Of a stretch of DNA of 64,000 nucleotides, positions 7,619-15,129 are shown piece after piece; within the stretch, counting starts at the first letter, position 1, and each line of letters starts with the position of its first letter. The position numbers were made by a program, and so were the translations under genes. Where the stretch lies: contig NZ_JBKKJT010000013.1 of assembly GCF_046614675.1 (NCBI RefSeq), forward strand, positions 30,913-94,912, read 5' to 3'. This DNA comes from Chryseobacterium cupriresistens (GTDB lineage Bacteria > Bacteroidota > Bacteroidia > Flavobacteriales > Weeksellaceae). A model generated the notes under the pieces. The model did not search any database. It was not told where the DNA came from and saw only the letters and a program-made list of their open reading frames with translations.

Positions 7619-8989
7619 TTATTTTATAGTCTGATAATATAAAATCTTTGAAATAAAGTTTTTGGATGTTTTGTTTTTCACCTTATCCTGCAAGGTCTTT
7701 TTAAGTTTCTCATCATTTTTTTCATCCGCATATTTCAGAAGTGCTTTTTCACTGAAGTTGATAGACGTTACATGATAGTTGACCGCAAAATCCTTTCGTT
7801 TCATATTCTGGGAAGTAATAAAACCACCCCAGTTGAAGTAACTGCACACAAGGACAGTTCCATAAAAATACCAGATCATTGTATTAACAAGGAAAATATT
7901 TCTTTTTTGCTTTTGAATTTTAACATAAGTCAGAACAAGGCCGATCAGTGATAAAAGCAGGAAAGCAAATACACCTAGTCTTTTATAGGTAAATGCATAA
8001 TAAACAATATACTCATAATTTTTAAGGGCTGCGGAAATAACAAGAACAGCATTAAGGAAAATCCATATTTTGGCTAATACTTTCAGTGAACCTGCTTTTG
8101 GATCAAAATTAAATCCTGATTTAAAATAAAACATAATCACAAGAATTGCCATGACAATAGACATAATAACGGCGTTTACTCTCTCATGGGTTTCTTCTGA
8201 AAGCTGAACAGGTGTTTTTACAGCTTCATAAAACTGTTCATAATTATAGGTAATAATAAAGAATACCAATAAAACATTCAGCAAGACAAAAGAAATGATT
8301 CCGCTTATTCTTTCTGCATCAAGATCAAGAAAGGAATAAGTAGCTTCGGGAATCCGGGATTCTTTGCGGAACTCGTTATCCAGAACATGATTGTTTTTAT
8401 AGATCAACTTTTCCACTGCATAATTCCAGTAATTAAAGGCAATAAAGAATCCCAGCACAGAGAGACAGAATACCTGCCATAGATTAATATCCAGCTCATA
8501 ATCTGTGAAAAGGGCTGCAAAATGGTCGCTTCCTGCAGAATATATTCCAAAGAAAACAGAAACCAGCACCAGCGGAATCAAAAAGAAAGCCAATGTCTTT
8601 TGCCAAAATCCTGAAAAATTTTTCTTAGGCAGCCACTCATCAAAGCTAAAAAAACGACAGAAGGAAGTACAGCTATTCACAATAAAAACCGGTATTAAAA
8701 AGAGAATCTTCAGCCTTCTGTTCTTTGATTTATATCCCAGCAAAAGCAACGAGCTCACCACTGCAATAAAGGATGTAAAATCTCCAAACCAGGCAAATGC
8801 AATGCTGGATAGAATACTTGTTGCAAAAAGGCCATATAGTATTCCTGTTTTATTTTTTGCAGGTGTTCTGAAAAGTGTTAATAATGCGTAGACAATTCCA
8901 AGAATTCCAAGATTAAGCCCCAGCTCCTGATCATAAAAAACGATGACAAAGAGAATGGCTGTAAGAAATATATAATGATGTGTTTTCAT
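7619..8989 (-). CDS. DUF4173 family polytopic membrane protein
   Basis: A 456-residue inner-membrane protein with about eleven or twelve hydrophobic segments and few soluble loops. Length and the pattern of a conserved NWGGF-like segment near the C-terminus fit the DUF4173 family, whose function is unknown. It sits between the small membrane protein gene at 9048 and the DUF1361 gene, with a 6-base gap to the latter. The gene is very AT-rich, like its neighbours. The family assignment is from recall of the neighbourhood and architecture, and is less secure than for DUF1361. Confidence 0.75.
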   Translation of the reverse strand: MKTHHYIFLTAILFVIVFYDQELGLNLGILGIVYALLTLFRTPAKNKTGILYGLFATSILSSIAFAWFGDFTSFIAVVSSLLLLGYKSKNRRLKILFLIPVFIVNSCTSFCRFFSFDEWLPKKNFSGFWQKTLAFFLIPLVLVSVFFGIYSAGSDHFAALFTDYELDINLWQVFCLSVLGFFIAFNYWNYAVEKLIYKNNHVLDNEFRKESRIPEATYSFLDLDAERISGIISFVLLNVLLVFFIITYNYEQFYEAVKTPVQLSEETHERVNAVIMSIVMAILVIMFYFKSGFNFDPKAGSLKVLAKIWIFLNAVLVISAALKNYEYIVYYAFTYKRLGVFAFLLLSLIGLVLTYVKIQKQKRNIFLVNTMIWYFYGTVLVCSYFNWGGFITSQNMKRKDFAVNYHVTSINFSEKALLKYADEKNDEKLKKTLQDKVKNKTSKNFISKILYYQTIK

Positions 8990-9047
8990 GAGGTTAATTA
9001 TTTAAAAGATTGAAAGAATTGAAAGATTTAATTTACAGAGATAGAGA

Positions 9048-9341
9048 TTAGCAAAAATTAAAGAATAGGGTGAGGTATAGAAAAGTAACAGGGATATTGA
9101 GCAGCAATAGAAGGACAGAGTTTCCGTTTCTTTTCTTTTCGGAAATATCACTCAGGAATTCCATCAACTCATATAAAGTGATCAACAGGTTCGTTACAGC
9201 AGCAATCACAACGTAATAAAACCCAAATATGATCAGAAATTCAGCTCTTGTGATCCAAAATAAAAGCAGCAAAGAGGTACCCAGCAAAAAGGAGATTAAA
9301 AATGTCTTCTCCCCTAGTGGGCTGAATTTTATTTTTTCCAT
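9048..9341 (-). CDS. small membrane protein (97 aa), unknown
   Basis: About three transmembrane helices in 97 residues with one short charged loop (DISEKKRNGN). The last helix reads LLLNIPVTFLYLTLFFN, which closely echoes the end of the 100-residue protein at 9845 (LILINIPIAILYTIIGCN). The two small proteins therefore look like diverged paralogs placed on either side of the Coq4-like gene. It lies 11 bases downstream of the Coq4-like gene and is likely in the same transcript. Function unknown. Confidence 0.75.
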   Translation of the reverse strand: MEKIKFSPLGEKTFLISFLLGTSLLLLFWITRAEFLIIFGFYYVVIAAVTNLLITLYELMEFLSDISEKKRNGNSVLLLLLNIPVTFLYLTLFFNFC

Positions 9342-9352
9342 TATTTTTAATT

Positions 9353-9838
9353 TTAATGAAGAACTATCGTTTCTTTCTGTTGAATAAAATCTTTCACATG
9401 CTCATAATTCTGCCATAGCAGCTCTTCAAAATCCCAGTAATGAAAGGCTCTCATATTTTGTCCCTTTTTATACGCTTTGATATAAATTTTCGCATACTCA
9501 GGCAGTATAATTGTTCCCAATACGATTGCAGCCAACAGATGTGCATTGAGTTTACCGTTTCCAAGGAGCAGATACTGCATGGCAATTTCATCTTCGAAGC
9601 TCGTTCCACAACCGGTAATCAGATGGTGTACATCATGATTTTCCATTTTGGGGATCATCGAAAAACCGTGTTTTCTGTAAAATTCTCCCAGTTTTCGGCC
9701 TAAAGAATCTTCCTGAAACTCCAGCAGTTGTTTTTCATTGAACTGCCACTGCCTTTTTTTCTTTTTGAAATATTTTCTGTATAGCTTTTGAGTTTTATCA
9801 TACACAAAAAGCAGAAACTGAACACGTATTTTTTTCAT
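9353..9838 (-). CDS. Coq4-like protein
   Basis: A 161-residue protein with the hallmark of the Coq4 family: HDxxH (H68, D69, H72), then eleven residues, then E84, the metal-ligand motif HDxxH-(x)11-E. The surrounding LITGCGTSFEDE segment also matches the family. In ubiquinone makers Coq4 organises or catalyses quinone-head chemistry. Flavobacteria use menaquinone, so the substrate here is unknown. It has a basic N-terminus and no signal peptide. It is packed between two small membrane proteins (gaps of 6 and 11 bases), suggesting a membrane-bound complex. Family call from the motif; role open. Confidence 0.8.
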   Translation of the reverse strand: MKKIRVQFLLFVYDKTQKLYRKYFKKKKRQWQFNEKQLLEFQEDSLGRKLGEFYRKHGFSMIPKMENHDVHHLITGCGTSFEDEIAMQYLLLGNGKLNAHLLAAIVLGTIILPEYAKIYIKAYKKGQNMRAFHYWDFEELLWQNYEHVKDFIQQKETIVLH

Positions 9839-9844
9839 AGTGAA

Positions 9845-10147
9845 TTAATTAAAAATAACAAGATTGCATCCTATTATGGTATAAAGTATAGCTATGGGTA
9901 TATTGATCAGAATTAACCCCGCCGACTGTAAACAGGCTTTACTTGCAGACCGGTCTGCAGCAGCATATATCAACAAAACTGATAGGACAATAACATTGAA
10001 TACAGTTCCATAAGTAATCAGTAAAAATCCTGAGTCTGCAAACCAATATTCTTTTGTTAGAATGTATCCGAAAAGACAGATATTTCCGGCTAAAAAGAAT
10101 AATCCGAATATGAATCTTCCGAAGTATATAATTTTTTGATCTTTCAT
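9845..10147 (-). CDS. small membrane protein (100 aa), unknown
   Basis: Three predicted transmembrane helices in 100 residues. The C-terminal helix (LILINIPIAILYTIIGCN) resembles that of the 97-residue protein at 9048, so the two are probably related. It is separated by 6 bases from the Coq4-like gene downstream and by 29 bases from the membrane gene upstream, and is part of the same minus-strand run. No known domain recognised. Confidence 0.75.
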   Translation of the reverse strand: MKDQKIIYFGRFIFGLFFLAGNICLFGYILTKEYWFADSGFLLITYGTVFNVIVLSVLLIYAAADRSASKACLQSAGLILINIPIAILYTIIGCNLVIFN

Positions 10148-10176
10148 TATTTCAAGGTTTAAATAAAGAAGGCTGA

Positions 10177-10467
10177 TCAGCTTCCCGCAAACGGGCTTCC
10201 GAAGATTCCTACTGCTAATTCGCCCCAGATAAGTACCAGAGCCAGCAATATGAGAATGCAGATCATCATTCTCTGACTTTGCTTTTTGATTTTATTTCTA
10301 ACCATATTGATCAGAAAAGCGGTTGTAAAAAGCAAAGCTCCCGCAATAAGAAAATCTGCTCCTGACCAGTTCACTTCCTTAGAAAACAGATTGCCAACCA
10401 AGGGAATACTGAGTAAAGCCAATGGAAGGGCATAAATGGCGATTGTTTTTTGTTTCTGTGTCATCAT
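10177..10467 (-). CDS. small membrane protein (96 aa), first gene of the membrane block
   Basis: The open frame extends back to a TTG at 10506, but that codon lies inside the palindromic operator at 10493-10511. The tandem ATG codons at 10467 and 10464, preceded by an A-rich leader, are better starts and give about 96 residues. The protein has three hydrophobic segments and a basic loop (RNKIKKQSQR). I do not recognise a family. It appears to be the first gene of the transcript carrying the small membrane proteins, Coq4-like, DUF4173 and DUF1361 genes. Confidence 0.7.
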   Translation of the reverse strand: MMTQKQKTIAIYALPLALLSIPLVGNLFSKEVNWSGADFLIAGALLFTTAFLINMVRNKIKKQSQRMMICILILLALVLIWGELAVGIFGSPFAGS

Positions 10468-10492
10468 TTTATTTAATTTAAACATATAAAGT

Positions 10493-10511
10493 ACTTTGTA
10501 ATTCAAAGTTA
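10493..10511 (-). promoter_or_regulatory. operator palindrome over a -7 element (site 1)
   Basis: ACTTTGTAATTCAAAGT (10493-10509) has perfect six-base arms ACTTTG/CAAAGT around a five-base centre. Read on the minus strand it contains TAACTTTG (10511-10504), a good Bacteroidota -7 element (TAnnTTTG). It precedes the membrane block at 10467. The same palindrome, in reverse, occurs at 11544-11560 before the 205-residue membrane gene. The regulator encoded between the two sites is the obvious candidate to bind them. Confidence 0.7.
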
Positions 10512-10531
10512 ATTTTCAAAAAAATATAGGA

Positions 10532-10822
10532 CTATCGCCCCAATAATTTTTCCAGTGCATCTAAATGCTCATTAAACGCCTGCCTTCCGCTCTGTGTAAC
10601 ACGATAAGACGTTTTAGGTTTCTTCCCGACAAATTCTTTCTTTACTTCGATATAGCCTGCTTTTTCCAGCGCATTGCTGTGGCTGGCAAGATTTCCGTCT
10701 GTAATTTCGAGCAGGCTTTTCATTTCAGAAAAATCAACCCAGTCGTTAACCATAAGAACGGACATTATCCCCAGTCTTACACGGCTTTCGAATTCTTTAT
10801 TGAGCTGATTTATTTTGATCAT
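10532..10822 (-). CDS. winged-helix transcriptional regulator (HTH_34/MarR-ArsR-like)
   Basis: A 96-residue single-domain regulator. The layout is that of the small winged-helix family PF13601 (HTH_34): RLGIMSVLMVNDWVDFSEMK (helices 1-2), LLEITDGNLASHSNALEKAG (helix-turn-helix with the recognition helix) and a wing with YIEVKKEFVGKKPKTSYRVT. No ligand-binding domain is present. In this family such proteins act as dimeric repressors, often beside membrane-protein genes. It lies downstream of the 205-residue membrane gene. Two copies of a 17-base palindrome flank this gene pair, which fits autoregulation plus control of the downstream membrane block. Confidence 0.88.
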   Translation of the reverse strand: MIKINQLNKEFESRVRLGIMSVLMVNDWVDFSEMKSLLEITDGNLASHSNALEKAGYIEVKKEFVGKKPKTSYRVTQSGRQAFNEHLDALEKLLGR

Positions 10823-10918
10823 TTTACTTTATCTTTATTCTGAAACACTGCTAAAATGCAATATGCTTGATTATTATTCCGATTTTCACTACTCAATAGC
10901 AAAACCACATCTCATTCA

Positions 10919-11536
10919 TTATTTATACTTCTTATGCATGATCAATCCATACACAATATGCAGAACACCAAAACCAATGGCCCAGAACAGCAATCCCCAT
11001 CCTAAAAAGAACAAAGAAATAAGTCCCAAAATAATCTCAAGATATCCTAAATACTTTACATCCGTTAATGTATATCGTTCTGCGGCTACCAGAGCCAATC
11101 CATAAAAAATAAGCGTAGCCGGAGCAATGAAAACAAAAAGATGATGATAAAGAAGCGCAAGGCAAAAGACACCACCTGCTGCCAAAGGCACTGCAAAGGT
11201 AACCAAAAGTCTCTTTGTTGTAGCATCCCAGATCTTCAAACCTTTCTTTTTACTTTTATGAGCTGTAAAAAGATAACCGCTGAGGATTGCAATTACCAGA
11301 ATAACAATACCAATCAGGACAAGCTCTTTAACCAAGGCAGGTCCCAGAATATTTCTGTCCCCATCAAAATAACTGATTCCTTCCCTCTGAAAAACGCAGT
11401 ACACATATACAGCACCGATAATAGCCGTTAAACCCGCAACAACTCCTGATAAACCACTTAGCGAAATAAATCTGGAAGACCGCTCCATCATAGAACGGAT
11501 ATGCGATAAGTCTTCGTGATAGTTTTTTGAATCCAT
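10919..11536 (-). CDS. membrane protein (205 aa), unknown, upstream of the winged-helix regulator
   Basis: An inner-membrane protein with a cytosolic N-terminus of about 25 residues (MDSKNYHEDLSHIRSMMERS) followed by about six transmembrane helices. Similar proteins are often found paired with HTH_34 regulators in flavobacteria (known context, not checked here). The ATG at 11536 lies 7 bases downstream of the palindromic operator at 11544. The regulator gene follows after 96 bases. Its role, for example sensing for the regulator or acting as a regulated envelope protein, cannot be told from sequence. Confidence 0.78.
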   Translation of the reverse strand: MDSKNYHEDLSHIRSMMERSSRFISLSGLSGVVAGLTAIIGAVYVYCVFQREGISYFDGDRNILGPALVKELVLIGIVILVIAILSGYLFTAHKSKKKGLKIWDATTKRLLVTFAVPLAAGGVFCLALLYHHLFVFIAPATLIFYGLALVAAERYTLTDVKYLGYLEIILGLISLFFLGWGLLFWAIGFGVLHIVYGLIMHKKYK

Positions 11537-11543
11537 AAAAAGA

Positions 11544-11562
11544 ACTTTGAATTACAAAGTTA
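11544..11562 (-). promoter_or_regulatory. operator palindrome over a -7 element (site 2)
   Basis: ACTTTGAATTACAAAGT (11544-11560) is the reverse complement of the site at 10493. On the minus strand it again overlaps TAACTTTG (11562-11555), with a CTTG -33-like box 19 bases further upstream. It controls the 205-residue membrane gene and the winged-helix regulator. Confidence 0.7.
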
Positions 11563-11690
11563 TGATTTATTTTCAATCTTCCAAGTTTTTTTTAAAATTC
11601 TGGAAATAATTCTCATAACGATATATTAATTGTTTTATAAGCAGCGGAAAAGCTAAAACTTGTATCCTGACATATAATAATGCACAAAAA

Positions 11691-11718
11691 ATCCGTAAAA
11701 ACAAAAATTTCTACGGAT
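11691..11718 (-). terminator. terminator after the crotonase gene
   Basis: Arms ATCCGTA/TACGGAT around an A-rich loop are followed on the minus strand by six T. It lies 33 bases past the stop of the crotonase gene. Confidence 0.6.
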
Positions 11719-11751
11719 AGCTTTTGGATTAAAATCCTTTATTTTTATACC

Positions 11752-12516
11752 TTATTTAGCCCTTAACCTTTCTTTAATAGACTCAATATTTTTCTTTGCA
11801 GAATCTTCAAGAATAAGACTTGCACTCATGTGAATTCTTGCCGGCATCAATTCATTGAAATGATCTGTTCCTTCCCATGAAACTTTTTTAATTAATGCTA
11901 AAGCATCACTGCTTCTGGATGCTAAAGTCTGCAAAAATTTCTCCAGCTTTTCATCCATTTCTTCAATAGTATCTGAAACCGAATGATAAATATTATGCTG
12001 TTCAGCCCATTCAGCAGATCTGAAGTCTGCATCAATGGCCATAGCGGAGAATTGTGACTTACCTATTTTTCTTTCAACATAAGGGCCAATTACAAAAGGG
12101 CCTATTCCAAGATTGATTTCTGTAAGTGCAAGAGCTGAGTCTTTAGTAGCAAAACAATAATCTGCCCCGCAGGCAATCCCTACTCCTCCGCCGGTAGTTT
12201 TTCCCTGTACTCTTACCACAACAATTTTCCCACAGTTTCTCATTGCATTTAAAACTTTGGCAAAACCTCCGAAAAATTGTGTGGAAGCTTCAAGTTCCTC
12301 AATGGCTAAGAGCTCGTCAAAACTTGCTCCTGCACAGAAAGCCTTCTCACCGGCACTTTTCACTAAAATAGCTTTCACTTCTTCTTTTGCCCCTTCTTCA
12401 AGGATAGTTTCTGCCAGTTTTTCCAAAATTGCTCCTGGAAGAGAATTACTTTTAGGTGTTCCGAAACTGATTTCGGCAATATTATTTTTAATTTCTGATG
12501 CTACAAATTCGCTCAT
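11752..12516 (-). CDS. enoyl-CoA hydratase/isomerase (crotonase) family protein
   Basis: A 254-residue crotonase-fold protein acting on an acyl-CoA thioester. The oxyanion-hole segments are recognisable (EKAFCAGASF and GKTTGGGVGIACGADYCFA). Of the two catalytic glutamates of classical enoyl-CoA hydratases, the second is kept (ALTEINLG) but the first is replaced: GGGVG in place of GGGCE. A one-glutamate site is usual for isomerases and other crotonase variants, so simple hydration is doubtful. It is a single-gene unit, 4.5 kb from the paa cluster. The substrate is unknown; branched-chain or aromatic acyl-CoA metabolism is possible. Confidence 0.85.
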   Translation of the reverse strand: MSEFVASEIKNNIAEISFGTPKSNSLPGAILEKLAETILEEGAKEEVKAILVKSAGEKAFCAGASFDELLAIEELEASTQFFGGFAKVLNAMRNCGKIVVVRVQGKTTGGGVGIACGADYCFATKDSALALTEINLGIGPFVIGPYVERKIGKSQFSAMAIDADFRSAEWAEQHNIYHSVSDTIEEMDEKLEKFLQTLASRSSDALALIKKVSWEGTDHFNELMPARIHMSASLILEDSAKKNIESIKERLRAK

Positions 12517-12668
12517 TTTTATTTTTATTGGATTCTTACAAAAATACGAAATACAGCTCGTTCAGAGAAACTTAAAGTATAAATTTTCTTTTCCGAATCC
12601 GCAAAATTCAAGACATTATTACGTAGAAATACGGAGTTTTTAATTTGGTATTTTCTACTCTAGTACCT

Positions 12669-12716
12669 GCCTTTTATTAATTGTTCCTTTGAACTAAGAA
12701 TTAATAACCAAAAGGC
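12669..12716. promoter_or_regulatory. inverted repeat in the leader of the tail-collar gene
   Basis: GCCTTTT (12669-12675) and AAAAGGC (12710-12716) pair, with TTAATT/AATTAA inside, 58 bases upstream of the start at 12775. It may be a leader hairpin; no function is evident. The rest of the 258-base gap shows nothing I can assign. Confidence 0.3.
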
Positions 12717-12774
12717 GGAATCTGAAAAGCCTGTAAAAAGAGTAAGAAATCTAAAAAACTAAAAACATATTATC

Positions 12775-13326
12775 ATGGACGAGTACATTGGAATCGTAAA
12801 ATTATTTGCAGGAAATTTCGCACCTAGAGGCTGGATGTTTTGTGATGGAAGTTTAATAAGCATCTCAAGAAATTCTGCTTTATTTTCTATTTTAGGAACA
12901 ACGTACGGTGGAGACGGTATCACTACTTTTGCCCTGCCTAACTTAAAAGGACGTATGGCTTTGGGAGCAGGGAATGTAAACTCCGGCGAAAGTTATCCTT
13001 TGGGAATCGTATCCGGTACAACACAAAATACTCTTTTATCATCGAACCTCCCAAGTATAGGAGCCGGATTTCAGCTTAAAGTAGCGAATAAGAATGCCAA
13101 TTCATCTACTCCTACAGCTACCTCAACAATTGCCATTTCAGGAACGCAAGTGGGAAGAGATTTCAATGCAGTACCGAGTTTCGTGAATGATACCAACCCT
13201 GATACAACTATCAATCCGTTAAGTATTTCTTATACAGGACAAGGCTTACCGCTGAATAATATGCCTCCTTACCTAGGCTTAAATTATATCATTTGTGTTG
13301 AAGGTATTTATCCGCCAAGGGATTAA
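12775..13326 (+). CDS. phage tail collar domain protein (microcystin-dependent protein family)
   Basis: A 183-residue protein. The N-terminus runs from MDEYIGIVKLFAGNFAPRGW to FCDGS, then LFSILGTTYGGDG and FALPNLKGR: the classic tail-collar (PF07484) signature found in phage tail fibres and in bacterial 'MdpB' proteins. The C-terminal part is Ser/Thr/Asn-rich and ends with the family-typical NNMPPYLGLNYIICVEGIYPPRD. There is no signal peptide and no other phage gene nearby, so this is the stand-alone bacterial type rather than a prophage remnant. A T9SS-exported protein gene follows after 37 bases. Function in bacteria is not established. Confidence 0.92.
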   Translation: MDEYIGIVKLFAGNFAPRGWMFCDGSLISISRNSALFSILGTTYGGDGITTFALPNLKGRMALGAGNVNSGESYPLGIVSGTTQNTLLSSNLPSIGAGFQLKVANKNANSSTPTATSTIAISGTQVGRDFNAVPSFVNDTNPDTTINPLSISYTGQGLPLNNMPPYLGLNYIICVEGIYPPRD

Positions 13327-13363
13327 TATCCACACCATCACCTAACATTTAAAACCAAACATC

Positions 13364-14185
13364 ATGAAAAGCACTACTTTTTTAGCAATCTGTAGTCTGC
13401 TCATTTCAATTTTTTCATTCGGGCAGACCAGTACAGAACAATTTGAAACGGAATCGCACGGAAGTACAAGCTTCACCGATAATGGAGTCATATTTAATAT
13501 CATTTCACATGTAAGTGTTTTTGATATTCAGGGTAATTTCCCGGGAACCGGCTGGAGTGGAACAGCAAATGATAACAGGTACATCGACAATTCGAATAAC
13601 TCACAATCCCCACCGTCATTCAGCATCAAAACCACTTCCAATTTGTTTAAAGTAAACAGATTCTGGATGTATCTTTCTGCATTGAATCTGGATCTTAATG
13701 TTGCAGGAACACTAACTGTAACCGGAAAACTAAGTGGCGTAACAAAATTTACCCAAACAAAAACAACCGGATTTGCAACAAGCTTAGGTAGCACGAATGG
13801 ATATACTTTGATTGATCTTACCAACTTAAATGGTCAGAATTACTCAAATATTGTGATTGACGAGTTACAAATCACAGCAAACGGAGCTTTCCGATATGTA
13901 GGCTTCGATGCCTTCACCTGGGTAAAAGACAGCAATCTGGTACTGGGGACTTCGGAAGCTAAAAGCACCAAAAAAGACCTGACTGTTTATCCTAATCCAA
14001 CCAACGGACCTCTTTCTATTACAACAGAAAAAGCAAGTGAAGCTAAGATCTACAACCTGGATGGTAAAATGCTGAAAACTATTCAAACTCAAAAAGGAAA
14101 TAATGAGGTTAATATTTCAGAACTTCCAAAAGGGGTTTATATTATTAAAACAGCAACAGAATCTACCAAAGTTATTAAAAACTAA
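13364..14185 (+). CDS. secreted protein with T9SS type A sorting domain
   Basis: 273 residues. Signal peptide (about 1-20, ending in FSFGQ), a beta-rich middle region of about 170 residues without a recognised catalytic motif (possibly a carbohydrate- or ligand-binding jelly-roll), and a C-terminal T9SS type A domain from about 200 (LTVYPNPTNGPLSI ... LPKGVYIIKT). It should be exported through the type IX system and carried to the surface. The gene follows the tail-collar gene after 37 bases and is probably cotranscribed. A convergent terminator follows. Confidence 0.88.
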   Translation: MKSTTFLAICSLLISIFSFGQTSTEQFETESHGSTSFTDNGVIFNIISHVSVFDIQGNFPGTGWSGTANDNRYIDNSNNSQSPPSFSIKTTSNLFKVNRFWMYLSALNLDLNVAGTLTVTGKLSGVTKFTQTKTTGFATSLGSTNGYTLIDLTNLNGQNYSNIVIDELQITANGAFRYVGFDAFTWVKDSNLVLGTSEAKSTKKDLTVYPNPTNGPLSITTEKASEAKIYNLDGKMLKTIQTQKGNNEVNISELPKGVYIIKTATESTKVIKN

Positions 14186-14236
14186 TATCAGAAAATTTTA
14201 TAAGTTCCATATCCCACAAAGATTCTAATTCATGAA

Positions 14237-14269
14237 TGACAAATCCCTTTTAACGAAGGGATTTTGTCA
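14237..14269. terminator. bidirectional terminator between convergent genes
   Basis: Arms TGACAAATCCCTT and AAGGGATTTTGTCA pair (one bulged base) around a six-base loop, with a T-run on the plus side. The stem contains the stop codon of the minus-strand glycosylase gene. Confidence 0.8.
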
Positions 14270-14953
14270 TTTTCTCAAAGCTAAAATGTACTTGTCTATA
14301 TAAAGCTGTTTTTCTTTTGATTTGTACTGCTGGATATATCTTGGATGCTCCAGAACGGTCATCGTCTCAAAGAGTTGGGTTTCTTTGTTTAATTGTGAAA
14401 TGAATTCGGCATTCTTTTTACCCAGAACAAAAACTTCTGAGGTATCCAGATTAAGGCTGATATGCTTCTTCAAAGATTCGATCATAAAGTCTTTGACTGA
14501 ATTGAAGAGTTCTTTATCATCATAATAGTTGGCATTGAGCCAGCCGTTTTTTGTTTTTCTTACAATAGCCAGCGGAAATGGAGAATTGATATAAATATCT
14601 TTATAGAAAAGATCAGTACCACCATAGTCTTCAATCATATCATACATGAAAACGGAAGAAACTTCATGGGTACGGGCAGATTTCATTTTGATTCCGCAGA
14701 CATTTTCCAGTCTTTTTGTATCGGTAAACGGAACTCCAGTTACTCCCGCGCCATGGCGGCTGGGATTGATTCCGATGATGAATTTCCTCTTAGCTGAATC
14801 ATCGTAGAATTTATGATAAAACTCTTCCATCACCTTCAACGTCTCAGGATTATCCAGATAAGGATTCAGGACTTGAAAATCATCAGGAAGATTTCCTGTG
14901 AAACTAAGGTTTTTGTTGAAATCTATCACATGATCCGCAAAAGTTTTATCCAT
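14267..14953 (-). CDS. SMUG2-like uracil-DNA glycosylase family protein
   Basis: The frame extends to a TTG at 15094, but the ATG at 14953 (MDKTFADHVIDFNKNL) fits the usual length of the family and gives 228 residues. GINPSRHGAGVTGVPF matches the catalytic motif 1 of the SMUG2 branch of uracil-DNA glycosylases, and LEHPRYIQQY near the C-terminus matches the His-Pro minor-groove motif 2. These enzymes remove uracil or oxidised pyrimidines from DNA to start base-excision repair. The gene stands alone, divergent from the CPBP protease gene. Family call good; exact base specificity not deducible. Confidence 0.85.
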   Translation of the reverse strand: MDKTFADHVIDFNKNLSFTGNLPDDFQVLNPYLDNPETLKVMEEFYHKFYDDSAKRKFIIGINPSRHGAGVTGVPFTDTKRLENVCGIKMKSARTHEVSSVFMYDMIEDYGGTDLFYKDIYINSPFPLAIVRKTKNGWLNANYYDDKELFNSVKDFMIESLKKHISLNLDTSEVFVLGKKNAEFISQLNKETQLFETMTVLEHPRYIQQYKSKEKQLYIDKYILALRK

Positions 14954-15129
14954 GAAATCATTTTTATTGTAAAGTAACAAAATTATCCTGTTGCTCAAAC
15001 CTTTTATCATCATCCTGTCAAGGTTTAAAGTCTTGAACGATAAATATTTTAAAGAAACTTTTCGCATCCGTTTTTTTATTATATTCGTTTTCAATAAGAT
15101 AAAACTTATTCAATTAAAACTTCTAACCT

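Noticed and set aside
8505..8891. 128-codon plus-strand frame
   Set aside because: It is fully antisense to the DUF4173 gene and has no recognisable features. It is a shadow frame.
12775..14185. prophage at the tail-collar gene
   Set aside because: No other phage genes, integrase or attachment sites lie nearby. Stand-alone collar proteins are common in bacteria.
14954..15094. 47-codon N-terminal extension of the SMUG2-like protein
   Set aside because: It starts with TTG, has no family match and reads into the promoter of the neighbouring gene. The ATG at 14953 fits the family length.
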